DNA of 64,000 bases from Telopea speciosissima (taxonomy: Eukaryota > Streptophyta > Magnoliopsida > Proteales > Proteaceae): the NCBI RefSeq assembly GCF_018873765.1, contig NC_057925.1, forward strand, positions 48,424,510-48,488,509. Direction: 5' to 3'. Position 1 is the first letter of the stretch, and each line of letters begins with the position of its first letter. The notes beneath the pieces are model-generated. The model was not told where the DNA came from. It saw nothing but the letters and a program-made list of their open reading frames with translations, and searched no databases. Below are positions 11,050 to 22,000 of this stretch, piece after piece. The position numbers were made by a program, and so were the translations under genes.

Positions 11050-11220
11050 ATCCGTATCCTCTACTTCCGAGCTGCCCCACTATTGTCGTGCGCCCCACAC
11101 ACAGCAAGGCGGAAAAGACCGCCTTACCCCCGCTCGGGCAAGGGTAAGGCAGTCTTTTTGTGGCTTGCTGTGTGTGGGGCGCACATAGCAGTACGGGCAG
11201 ATCGGCAATAGAGGACCTCA
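11050..11220. mobile_element. Hairpin MITE family C, copy 1 (inside copia)
   Basis: Two arms of about 80 bp are near-complementary: left TGCGCCCCACACACAGCAAG matches the reverse complement of the right arm. The tip contains GGTCTTTTCCGCC-like sequence flanking CGCTCGGGCAAGGG. It sits between the RNase H remnant and the polypurine tract of the copia element. A relative with the same architecture is at 40603-40757. Confidence 0.75.
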
Positions 11221-11251
11221 ACGCCGCTTCCACACTGAGTTTGAGGGGGGT

Positions 11252-11410
11252 TGTTAAGGAATATCGTATATTATATTCTTTTATATCTATATATACCATA
11301 TTTGTATTGTACTACACCATGTACTACCTTGTATCCTAGTACGTAATGTATTGTTACTCTCTTGACCTATAAGTTTAGGTCCTCCTCCATATGCCATTGC
11401 TATTCTAACA
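11252..11410 (+). repeat. Short 3' LTR of the decayed copia element
   Basis: It starts TGTTAAGGAATATCG directly after the polypurine tract and ends CTATTCTAACA, so the termini form the TG..CA pair with TGTTA/TAACA inverted ends. At about 159 bp it is short for a copia LTR. No matching 5' LTR was found upstream in the window, as expected for a truncated copy. Confidence 0.75.
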
Positions 11411-12253
11411 ATACCTATGTTTCTTTTTCCCCCTTTTGATAAATATGCTTTCTATCTACGCTATCGGTTTTTTCCAATAATAAGTTTTTTTTTTTTTTTT
11501 TTTTTGCAAGTTTATACCAAAAAAAAACTAGATTAATCAAAATATTTACCACATTAGATAGAGGTCATGAATGTATCGTATTGATTGTATTGGCCGATAC
11601 ATATGGATGTCAATGGTGACTGCTATCGTTATGCCACTGATACGTATCAGCTGATATGGTCAAAAAGTGGAATTTTTTGCTGGAACAAATCAGACACAGT
11701 CAATCTATGTCAGTATCGATATTGGTGGTGGCTAATACTGGCACCGATACCGTGAGCTAAACCTTGATAGAAGTGAAATTTTGCTTATAAAGAGACACTA
11801 AGGACCTCTCTTCACATATTAAGTTTCAATCAAAACAGAGTTGACTACTAAAATAAACCTTTGAGAATAAAAAAGAAATTTTTTCTATAAAAAAAAAGGA
11901 CGACAAAAAAATACACAGCAATCAACTAATATGTAGGAGGACATGGATGACTAGTTAGATATTTGACATGTAACCAATCTAAATCGTTTTTTAGATATCT
12001 ATAAAATCAAAATTGTCACATCACTCTTCCTTGCGATTAAACTTGGTGCTACACTATATCCTCTAATTTTGCCGGATTAGAAAAAAAAATTTGGCAAGCG
12101 AGAGAGAGAGAGAGAGAGAGAAAACAATTATTGGAAAAAGCTTTCAACGACCATATGGATAGAGAGCCAACTACAAAGGCCATTCCAAACTTCCATGTGC
12201 AAGATTGATATAATCATTTTCAATTTTTGAACATTAGAGATGAAGAATTCTCT
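11411..12253. other. Intergenic; CGGTATCGG-type degenerate MITE and GA repeat
   Basis: No gene is seen. Between about 11570 and 11775 lies a degenerate copy of the dispersed element that ends CACCGATACCGTGAGCTAAA. A (GA)n microsatellite is at 12101-12121, and a T homopolymer at 11488-11505. Confidence 0.45.
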
Positions 12254-12460
12254 AAGGCTACGTTTGGTAATGGTCTCAAGAATGTTCGTTGGTGTTCTTT
12301 CGTTCTCGGAGAACGAAAAAACGGCAATTCGTTCTTTTGGTCTTTAAGAATGAATCAGATGGATTTTTTGTCTCAATAACGCATTTTACAGACCGGCTCA
12401 GACTTGGTTTTTTCGTTCTAAAGAACAACTTAAAATCACAAATGAACGTAAAGAGTTGGA
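12254..12460. mobile_element. TIR element end, AGGCTACGTTTGGTA type
   Basis: It begins AGGCTACGTTTGGTAATGG, followed by alternating GTTC/GAAC-rich subterminal repeats (TTCGTTCTCGGAGAACGAA). Such ends are typical of plant hAT-like MITEs. An oppositely oriented end of the same kind is at about 17881, so the pair might bound one element or be two separate copies. Confidence 0.5.
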
Positions 12461-13790
12461 CCAAATCTGTAGAAGCAACAACAGCAGGGAGTCATTCCTT
12501 CCGTTGTATCCATTGGAAGTTGGAACATTGGGACAGTGACGATTCCCACTACCTAGGTTTGTTATGGACACATTAGAAAGGTTTGGTAAAATAACCTGAA
12601 GTGAACGTGACATATCAGGTTCTGAGAGTAGACCTGAGGAGCACTTGGAGTGTATTTCTAAAAGTATAGAAAGAAAGGAGGGCTGGTTTGAACTTATGAT
12701 CGTGTTTGGGCTATTGTTGATTTGAAGATGAAGAAAAGGGTAGTATTGTAATTTTACTTTTGATGTTTTAGTATAAGAATAAAATAGTCTTTTCCAAACT
12801 AAAACTAACACCAAATTAACACTGTCAGCCAGAAGGGGTACAGGTGTAATAATCAAAAATCGAGAAAAGGAGAGTTTAATTAAAACAAAGTAAAGGGCCC
12901 TGGGATGTAATTTTCTTTTACATTTATATTATACGGTTGTTTCTTATTTTGTTCATTATTTCACTCAAAGTAGGATTTACCTTTTTTTTCTTCCTTTTTT
13001 CTGATATTCTTGAAATTTTTAAGATTTTTTTTTCTCAATCCAGGCCGATATAGGCTAATCTGGATCGGTATCGACAGAGACCAATACCTTAGTCCCTGAT
13101 CTCACTTTTTCTCACATCAAACAGAAAATGAAAATCTGACTAGTATATTCCGAGTCTAATCAGCCGATTCTATTAGTTCTGATCCATTACACCTTGTTGT
13201 TACCATGTTCTTAGTGCTTCTGTTTCTCAAGTCTCAACCCTACTTCACACGAGGTCGGTTTATTTTGATCCAACTTCCAAGTCAAGCCATCCATAACGTA
13301 TCGACCATAACTCATCTTCAATTTCGAACAGATGGGCTCACAGCCATATGGTTTTAGCCGAGGGAAATTGAAACCTAGCCCAAGCCAACGTAATGAAACC
13401 AAGTCAAAACCGATATGAGTTTATTGGATCATGTTTCAAAATGGAGTTTTGTCATATCGAAACTATATCAAAAACACATTTTTTTTCATGCTTCTCAATA
13501 TATTTACATGGTAAACCAAAACCAAATCGATAATAAATAGATAAAAGGAACCGAAACCAAACTGGTACACCCTTATTGAATATGTCACGTTTTTTAATCT
13601 CTCATTCTCACACCGAAACCGGTGAGACCGATTCGAAACCGATCCAAAATAATTACATGAAAATCCCACGAGAGACACGATAGGAATAAGGTACAAATTC
13701 TGAAGGTGTCAAAATGGTTGAGGCAGAGGCGTGATTCTCATGAGGTGAGGACTTGAGGCGAATCCTAACCCTAATCCCATTACCTTTTGA
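12461..13790. other. Intergenic, degenerate repeats
   Basis: No gene is seen. A CGGTATCGACAGAGACC tract lies near 13065. From 13430 to 13650 there is a degenerate AACCGATTTCGGTTTGG-type dispersed repeat that ends near CACCCTTATTGAA. Long open stretches on the minus strand near 12398-12856 show no family resemblance. Confidence 0.4.
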
Positions 13791-14960
13791 CCTTTTGATT
13801 TCTACCTTTTACTTACGCCACTTCCCCACTCTGCTCTCTGTCCCTCACTTTCACTCTTTCTTCTCTGATCTCTCCTTTGTTTTTAGTCACTTTCTCTTCT
13901 CTCTTGGCTAATTCCAGTTGCAGATTTACAATAGAGTTCCATTAACCAATCCTGATTGAGAAGAAGAAGTTGAGACTCTCTCTGGTCAGGATAGGCTCCA
14001 AAGGGAGCCGGTTTGACTCGTTCGGGACTCTGCCGAGGAGATCTTGATGTTGTGGGCGATTCAGCAACTTAACCTGTCCAAGCAAAACGTCTCTTAAGCT
14101 CAAATTGGAGGCTTGTGGTGTCACCGTCTTACCATCTCTAATGGTATACTTTAAAATCCAACGCTTTATTTTTCCCTTTTTGCCACTATGTATGCTCCTT
14201 AATTTGGTTTTAGTTCTTTCCTGTGTTGTATCCCTTAAAGAGTTTTTTGAGTTTAGGGTAATGGAGATATTGCTGTTGATGCCTATCACCGATATAAGTT
14301 ACAACCCATATATAATACCAATCAGAATGTGAGACCCAAATGATCTATGGGGTTAATCAGATGTCTTTGACCATGAGATACTCTCACTCTTCCTCTTCTT
14401 TACGGATATCGTTCTTTAAACAGGAATGAAGGATAATGGGCTGAGTTCTTATAGATTTTTAATCGCATGGACCAGAACATTACCCATCAAGTAAAATATG
14501 AATGAAAAGAAAGAAGCTTGTAGATGACTTAGAGACATGAGTTATTTATGAGTAGATAATGGAATATTATTTCTTAAAAATATTTGTTGTTTGTAGATGG
14601 AAAGCTAAGTGGGGAAGTTAAAGGTTCGGTCTCTCTCGCCATTAATGTTATGTCTTATTGTTTGTTATAATTTGCAGGTATCTAGCCCCTTCTATGGTTT
14701 ATATGTCGAAAAATCTGATTTAATTATTCAAGTTCATTGGAATGGGTGGACTCAGGCAAATTTTTGTTTATACAAGAATGCTCAGGTACTCCTTGATTCT
14801 GAGGGAGAAGTTCATTTCCTGAAGGAGGAGACGTCCACTCGTCTGTAGGTTCTCCTGTAGGAAATAGAATAAAATTCTTTTCCGTCCTGTTTTGGAGAAA
14901 AGGATATGGGTAATGAGTGTATCTCTTCATCCACCTCATTGTATCTATTCTCATAAATTG
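13791..14960 (+). other. Possible unrecognised transcription unit
   Basis: A CT-rich stretch (13800-13930) of the kind seen in plant 5' leaders is followed by sequence with better-than-random coding composition (13950-14145). A TTTGCAG acceptor-like site at ~14678 precedes a 57-codon open segment (SSPFYGLYVEKSDLIIQVHW) that ends in TAG at 14848. I could not link these into a protein I recognise, and either strand is possible at 13942-14289. Treat as a weak candidate only. Confidence 0.2.
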
Positions 14961-15865
14961 AAATTCTTGAAATATTTTAGATTAATCCAAGTGGTTTGTG
15001 TCAATATGGTTACAAAGTTTTTCTGTACAAAGGTGAACAAACCACACAATCATTCAAATTAATTTAAAAAAGAGAGAGTGTGGATCCCACCTGGGTGCCA
15101 AATGTTAGGTGTGTGAGGTGGCCTGTAGATGGAATTTGAAGGAATTACCGATCAAGAATTCGATCAAGTTGACATAAACTAGTATCACGGTTACAAAAAC
15201 AAGTGGGGAGCAGGAAGCAAAGCTGAAGAGTTTAAGCTAGGGAAATGCCGGACATTAATCTTCAGAATCTCGAAGAGCATAAAATCCTTGGTTATATATC
15301 CTCATAATTGAGGAAATTTTGTTGAAACAAATTAATATCAATGTAATGGTTGTTGAAGGGTTACTATTTCAGTAAATGAAGTTCAGGTCTCCTGTTTTAG
15401 AACTTCAGATTCACGAAGCAAATAGAACATTCTCTCTTGAATCTTTTTTTTGTTTTTTTTGTTTTTTTTTTTGTGTTTACTTCTTGACCTTCAAGTCAAT
15501 CCGTAGAATTGGGTAAAGCATCCCAATATTGGAAGTTCCAACAAATCCAAAGAGACTTGCATCTCTGGAAGGATACAAAACTCAGGTTATTGAAACAGGG
15601 ACAGAGAGAGAGAGAGAGTCACACATAATCGCGGAGAATATCTAGCAAATGTTGTTGCCTTGACACACAGAGAGAGTCACACAGATAATCTTGGAGAATA
15701 TTGCACAAATGTTACATTTTCACAGAGAAGAGAGAGAGAGATGCATCCGCAGTACTTACAGAGTAGATAAATTCTAGCTAGTTGAACGGAGATGGTGAAC
15801 CAAATACATCTGTAACCTCTTTAAATATAGGCACAATTTCTTTCCCCTTTTTTTGGTGAAGAATA

Positions 15866-16466
15866 TAGGCACAATTTCTTAGATCTACTAAATAAGAACC
15901 AAAATTACAAGGTAAGTAGGTTTCAAATTTGTTTTACATCCACTACTTTCCCTTTTGAAAAGATTTACTCAATCCTCAAAGTTGGTTAATGCTCATGCCA
16001 TGCAAGAATAAAATAAAATTAAACTTTCAAAATTGCCCTAAAAATATGTTTTAAACCAAGATGGGAAAATAGGAGGGAAAGGGGGGGGGGGGCAACTTTA
16101 TATTTATTTATTTTTTATTGTTTCTATTGTTTTCTATTCCAACAATTAAGGTGTACTTCCATTTGGATTCGATGTTATAGTTTTGTTTTTTATTTTTTTT
16201 AGGGGATAATAACCGCTTTGATTTCTACTCCTACAATTAAGGTGCACTTTCATTGGATTTCACAGTTTTTAAAACAATTATATGAGATTGGGGCAATTTT
16301 GGAAGTTTGTTTTTATTTTATTTTAACGTGGCATGACTACTAACCAACTTTGAGGATTATGTAAATCTTTTTAAAATAGAAAATAGTGGATGTAAAACAA
16401 ATTTGAAACCTATTTATCTTGTAATTTCCGTTCTTATCTAGTGGATCTAAGTAATTTTTCCTTAAA
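15866..16466. mobile_element. Foldback element with ~175-bp arms
   Basis: Left arm 15866-16040 and right arm 16285-16460 are imperfect reverse complements. Shared blocks include GTTTCAAATTTGTTTTACAT, CCTCAAAGTTGGTTA and AAAATTGCCC. The loop contains a G homopolymer (16081-16092) and two direct copies of a CAATTAAGGTG(T/C)ACTT block. It is non-coding and MITE-like. Confidence 0.7.
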
Positions 16467-16633
16467 TATAATCCACTCCCCTTTAATCTCTTGTTTCTAA
16501 CCAGGTATCCCACTACCATGTTTTAATTTGCACAGACTTATATTACCCTAAATTAAGATTAACCGATTGGGCTTTTTGCATTTTTATAGCTGGACAGGAT
16601 ACTCTAACATATGCAGGTTACCTAACATCAATT

Positions 16634-16922
16634 GACAAGATGGAAGCAGAACTATTTAGTATCTTGAAGGGGTGGAAGCATGCTAGGAAAGTAAAAATCA
16701 AACTCAAAGAAATATGGTGTAGTTGTAGAGATCTCAATGATATTCTACATCCTACTGATTACGTGAGAATACCATGGAACTTGGTTAATACCTTTCTTGA
16801 GTTTGCAGACTAACTAGTAATTTTACCAATATAAATTTTCTTTGGAGTAGGGTTAATAAACTTTTCCATGAAGTAAGATCTCTAGCTTATGAAGCAGTAG
16901 TAGATAAATGTAATATATATCC
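16634..16922 (+). pseudogene. RNase H-like (RVT_3 type) domain remnant
   Basis: A plus-strand frame reads MEAELFSILKGWKHARKVKI, then LHPTDYVRIPWNLVNTFLEF. After stops and a frame change it continues NFLWSRVNKLFHEVRSLAYE and AVVDKC. The order AELxxxLxGWxxA, DLxxxLHP, IxWxxRxxNxxxHxxA fits the RNase H-like domain of plant LINE-type reverse transcriptase proteins and their relatives. Catalytic residues are largely lost. A gene fragment, non-functional. Confidence 0.6.
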
Positions 16923-17380
16923 GAAAAAACAAAAACAAAAACAAATATGTATATGTCAATCGGTTTAAACGATTTATACTTCTGTTTGATGTTTCTCTTT
17001 CAGTTTTCATCCCTTTGTTTTAATTTATCGTTCCTGCTGCTTCCATTTAGTTGCTTTATTTACTCCTTTACAAAACCTTACTATTAAGGCAGCATTTTTA
17101 TAGTTTTGGGATGGAGGGTAAGCAGGATGAAATTAATTTTCTGGATCAACAGGAGGTGTAGGGGCCAATAGTGGTTTAGGAAAATTGTGTAACAAATCTG
17201 TTTTTTTTATTTAAATATTTAAAACCCCAATTAAGCAACGTAGCAATAATCATGTTCTTCCTTCCACTCAGTTATTCTATTGAGTAAATTACAAAATTGT
17301 TGTTAGTTGACTTACTTTTAACACAGTAAATTAATTAAGAATACTCTAACATGTGTCCCCTAATCAATGAGTATTTAATA

Positions 17381-17456
17381 GGTCTTTAGCTCAAATTGGT
17401 AGAGAACTTGTAACATGAGCATGTTCCAAGGGGATGGGGATTCGAATCCACTAAAG
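17381..17456 (+). repeat. tRNA-like sequence, probable SINE head or tRNA pseudogene
   Basis: It contains an A-box-like TAGCTCAAATTGGTAGAG and a B-box-like GGGGATTCGAATCC with tRNA spacing, but the acceptor and anticodon stems do not pair properly. A T-rich stretch follows. I read it as a tRNA-derived relic, not a functional tRNA. Confidence 0.45.
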
Positions 17457-17689
17457 CTTTTTTTATTCAAATGTTCATAGCATAGTCAGTTATGGCACTA
17501 TTCCACAGAAAAATCTAACTTTAATGTCATCTTTGAAATCTGACATATTTTTATAATTACTTTGCTTATGTTAATGAGATATTTTAATTTTATGCTCAGG
17601 TTGGTAAACGATAAAATGATTTTACAAGGGTTTTTTTTTTTTTTTTTTTTTGTATAATTTAGAAGGAAATGACATTATTGTAATTAATA

Positions 17690-17885
17690 TCAAATTTGGA
17701 AGAACAGCTTTTATTATCAAACGATATTTTTTTGTTCTATTATTGTTCCGAAAACGTTCTTCAGACCGTTACCAAACAGCCATATTTATACACCAAACGC
17801 CATTCCAAACCAAAAACGCCGAAGAAAGTTCCTAACCAAGAACGTTTGTTCTTTACCAAGACCGTTACCAAACATAGCCTAAATG
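17690..17885. mobile_element. TIR element end, GGCTATGTTTGGTAACGG type
   Basis: On the minus strand the end reads AGGCTATGTTTGGTAACGG, followed by GTTC/GAAC-rich subterminal motifs. It matches the end at 12254 in inverted orientation. Probably a decayed MITE. Confidence 0.5.
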
Positions 17886-17889
17886 ATCC

Positions 17890-19069
17890 ACAAGTTAAAT
17901 CTAATAGTCCATCTTTCATAAGATCCATTTCTTCCCTCTCAATGGCCCGTGTTTCAAACAATTTTGTTAAAGCAAATATGTTGTGTTAACTAGATTTAAT
18001 GAAGATTAACTCATAATGCTATGGCCAACGTGTCCACAAAATTTAATTGCTAATCGTGCAATTATAACCAATAGGACCGAGTTTTCCTTAAGCCATAATG
18101 AAGTGGAATGACTCGACCAAGCTATCCTAATTACTATTGGGGATAAGATTCTGCAAGTACCATAGGGAGCACACCAATGAGGGGTGATGGAACAATTTTG
18201 TAAATGGGAGACAGAGAAGTCATCCAAATTTGACTTATAGCTCATCAAGTTATTTTTCTATCACAGTGTTGCACTTAGCATCCATCCAAATTTAACATCT
18301 CTCTCGCATCCAGGAATTTTCTCTTCTACCGAAAGGTTAAAATGACTAAATGAGTTTCTTCCTCGGTTAGGAACCTGGAACCAAGGATTCAAAACTCGGA
18401 ATCAGGATCTGAACTGGTTCCAGCCAGTTATGATCCAGATTGGCTGAAAAGTTCCACCCTAAGTTTTGGTGCATAGCTACCGCTCCAACTCAGGCAGAAA
18501 CAGGCCGCTACAGTTTTCTGAAACTGTGACTTCCCTACCACACCCTGGAGATCTTCTTTTCCTAAACTTCCCCATCATGGTTTTAGGTACCAGTATCGGA
18601 TGGCTGACTAACAGTTTTTGGTTGTTAATAAACCATTGTTTTGATCCTGCATTGTCCCAATAACGCCGATTGATACTGGCAACGACCGATACTGTGAACT
18701 ACACCCATGTTCCCCATTCCCAACTCGAGTTGCTTTCGGACCAAAGAAGGGCAAAAATATGCCTTCAGTCTTTCGCAAAGCAGGATCCAAGATTTAAGCA
18801 AACAATACCTAGTTCTCTGAATAGATTGGTAGTTCCAACATCACCTGTATACATAATCTTTATATATTCTGCACACACATACACACACATACACACACAC
18901 ACACACACACACAAAGAGCTTTATTTATAGTACTGAAAGGCAGAAAATGAAGACTTTAATCTCAAGCTAGTATAACAGATTCCACTTATTGATGAAGATG
19001 TGACCCTAGTAAGACCTCAAACTTGAGATTCATGGCAATGTGGGTCGACCCATTCCCTCATGGAACCCT
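17890..19069. other. Intergenic, 3' flank of gene 3
   Basis: Holds a degenerate CAGTATCGGATGGC-type repeat (about 18580-18712) and a (CA)n microsatellite (18878-18913). No other gene is visible. The last ~100 bases before 19070 would be 3' UTR of the minus-strand gene. Confidence 0.45.
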
Positions 19070-22000
19070 TTACTTGTTAACATTTACTTTGCCACCACCA
19101 ACAAGTTCACGCAGGCTATCCACCTTATTTTCCCGCCCTGATCCTGTGTACTTTCTGTCTGCTTCCTTCAACTTCTGCTTAAACCGCTGCTTCCGCCTAC
19201 TTGCGTTCAGCTCTTGCTGCTTTGCTTGTGAAGGAGGAGCACCGTGTGGTCCCAAGTAGATCTTTTCCTCTTCCTTTTTGGCCTGCCCGTTCTTACAAAA
19301 CACATTAGTTTTAGTGTAAGAGTTAACAAATCTTTAAATGGTTCTACACAAAAGAGGGGGGGGGAGGGGGGGGGGGGGAGGGTTACTCTCCTTTTGAGTG
19401 CTTAGAATGATACATGAACACAAAATGTACTATCAACTTCAATCTCAGATAAGTTTCAGATGTGCAAACACCAACAACAGTTCAGGGGGAAAAAAGGTGA
19501 AAAAACATTTTGATGCTCACCTTGGGAGAAGGTTTCAAGTCATTCACTTCTGAAACATCAGGCTTACTCGACTCTCCTACCAAGCTTGGTATCACGAATC
19601 CTTCAGTGTCTGGGAGAAACCAAAAGAAAAATTCTTGAAATCTATGTTACCACACAGCCAAATAATAAAAAATTTCAGAAGACAAAATCCAAATAAAAGA
19701 ATATTATGATAAATAATGAAGCCTATATGAGGAGAGGGTTCTCTGAGCAGGCAGCATAGAGATCGCACCAATGAGAGCAACAAAATGTTTTCATGCATAG
19801 GGGCAGAGAGGTCATTTAACGTGAAGAGAAGAGAGATCAAGAGAAAGTTGATAACAATGATATCATCTTAGGTCACCTCAATAAGGTGTCCCATATTTTA
19901 TAACACTTATTCAAAAGGAAAAATCAAAGAAAAGGTCCTGGGACCAGATGGGTGAAGAAACAACATAGAAGTTCCTCTCCAATAGTGGGCTATCTTTCCA
20001 CAAGAGATCTCACAAAATTTCCAAGCTACCATATACTGTAAATCATTGAAAGATAAGGTCAGCTACATGGATCCTGTTTCACCTTTTAACCCTATTCAAA
20101 GTCATATTTGTTGACTACTTGTCAAACCTAACCCATGCAAGTCTTACCACTTCCCCAGGGTTCATGCCAGAGCATTTGGCAAAGTTTTTCACAATGTTGT
20201 GAACCAAATGCACCAAACCCCTCCTTTATCCAGGCTTGAGACCAACAGCACATAAACAATGGCGGAGTTCATTGAAAGTACGGGAATCAATCTTGAACCA
20301 GGGAAGAACCAATGGGTGATCAATTGCAACAAGATCGATGATTTAGGGAAGAACAGAATTCAATAACAGAATTTTTTTTTTCTCTTTTATTTTAAATAGG
20401 AAAGAAAAAAGTATATGACTTGGGCATCCCACCCAGCTTGCAACCGTATTTCATAGCCCATCTTGCAACTCACAAGGAAAAACAGGACAAAGCCTCATAT
20501 CTTTTCTTTCTGTCTAAATCGTTGGTCATGGGTATAACCCCTACTCTTTATTTATAACTTCATGTAAATAAGCAAAATAGGAAACTCTTGTGCATGGTAG
20601 GTAGAGTCGCTTAAAATAGAAACTAGGAGTGGATTGTAGCATATCTATCCAACCAAGCTAGAAACGCTACTAAAATAAAAACTAACACTAATCAGTCTAA
20701 TCCCATATAGGACTTGGATCCCTAATATTTGGCCCATTACAATAATAATAACCTTTGGTCTGTTCATTACCCATATAAACCGTTGGGCACTCAAAATTAA
20801 GCATATTGGTCCATTCTTGGCCCAGTTTGATAGCCTAATTTGCTGCTGGCCTTCTTGTTCTTCTGAGCTGCATCAGAAAGATAGGGCTTCTGCTCCAGTT
20901 CAGGGAATTTTTTGAGCAAACCATTTCTCAAGAGAGCAAAAGGCCCTCTCGAGATGCATAGCCTCACTTACAAGTGACCAATGGAGAACTTAGCCACAAA
21001 AAACCCAAAACAACTGAGCAAGGGTAAAATTCTGAGCGACAATATAAACTTCTTTAGGCCCCTTGCATCTCAAGGAAGGGGAAGGGGTGTGAAGGTCCAC
21101 CTCTTCAACGGCCCAACTAACCAATTCACAATAACAGCACGCCTTTAACCTTTTTTCCCAATGAATAATTAGAACGGTATATCTTCCCAGTTCAGTTAAT
21201 CTTGGGGGATCCACCTCCAAATTAACACAAAATAATAACTCATCTAAAATTACTAAATCCAATAATACTCATTCAACCACCATCAGAGAAAACATTATGT
21301 TAGATTGGTGAACTAAATGCACTACTAAAATTGATCAAGAGTTCAATACATTGCAAAAATTAGCATCTGTAATATTACTGAATTTCACACGCAGAGTTGA
21401 AATAGCAAGAGAATATGTAGACGAGTTAGGCCAATAATATCGGGCAGTCTGCACCTGTCCTGTTGGCAAAAACTCCTCTTTTGGAGACAATTTATTTATA
21501 ATTTCACAACTTTAGACTTAATGGGTTGTACAGTACATATATTGGTCAGATCCAATAAATTCCAATTCCTGTCACCCTTACAGTGACAGAAAGAGCTCGC
21601 AAACTCATCCTCACCCCAAAAACTGCCATTTAAGTTTTTATATTCACTTGCATGGTATAAGCAAATTCTTTTTTAAATATCAGTTGTAAGAAGGGTCAAT
21701 GTTCTTGTCCAACCAGTACACTCCACCATTATTAGGGTTCTCAGATGCCAAGGATGTATTAAAAATCTCCTCTTCCTCATTCCAGCAGAGAAAAGCCACC
21801 CCCCAACATAGTAGATCCTTTAGAGCCTTTAGAGTAGTATGAGGCTGCAACTTGACCTCCTCTTTCTATTGCCCATCCATGAAAACCCTGTCCTAAGTCT
21901 ACCGACCTCTGATAGCACTGAACACTCCTTCACAATCTTCCTTCATAAGTTAAATATGCTCAATTGCTAGAATTGGCGATTTAAAATATCAGAAACATGT

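Larger units (their letters stand above)
9560..11251 (+). pseudogene. Decayed Ty1/copia polyprotein: reverse transcriptase to RNase H
   Basis: Broken frames on the plus strand follow the copia order. Near 9690 there is the RT segment IDVKNAFLNGVF and then IQPPPDH. Around 10030-10080 is the RT active-site strand LLHVDDMIISGDD, followed by NYFLGLRVSS. From 10231 comes the connection region (RTITHPNIAYSAHYV, TLRYVKGMLFHGLHFSI). After a frame break at ~10510 follows RNase H (STTGYGFFLGDYLISWCSKK, then TGVEYRVIA). Many stops and frameshifts make it non-functional. Gag, protease and integrase are not seen upstream, so this is a 5'-truncated element. It ends at the polypurine tract TTTGAGGGGGG (11240-11250), just before the LTR. 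Confidence 0.9.

Noticed and set aside
11024-11299. Open frames on both strands at 11.0-11.3 kb
   Set aside because: They lie across a hairpin MITE, where both strands read similarly by symmetry. Not genes.
13942-14289. 115-codon open frame on the minus strand
   Set aside because: No known motif. The plus strand here looks equally plausible as leader and coding sequence. Neither could be tied to a family.
17381-17456. Possible tRNA gene
   Set aside because: A- and B-box motifs are present, but the acceptor and anticodon arms do not pair and no anticodon loop is convincing. Kept only as a tRNA-like relic.
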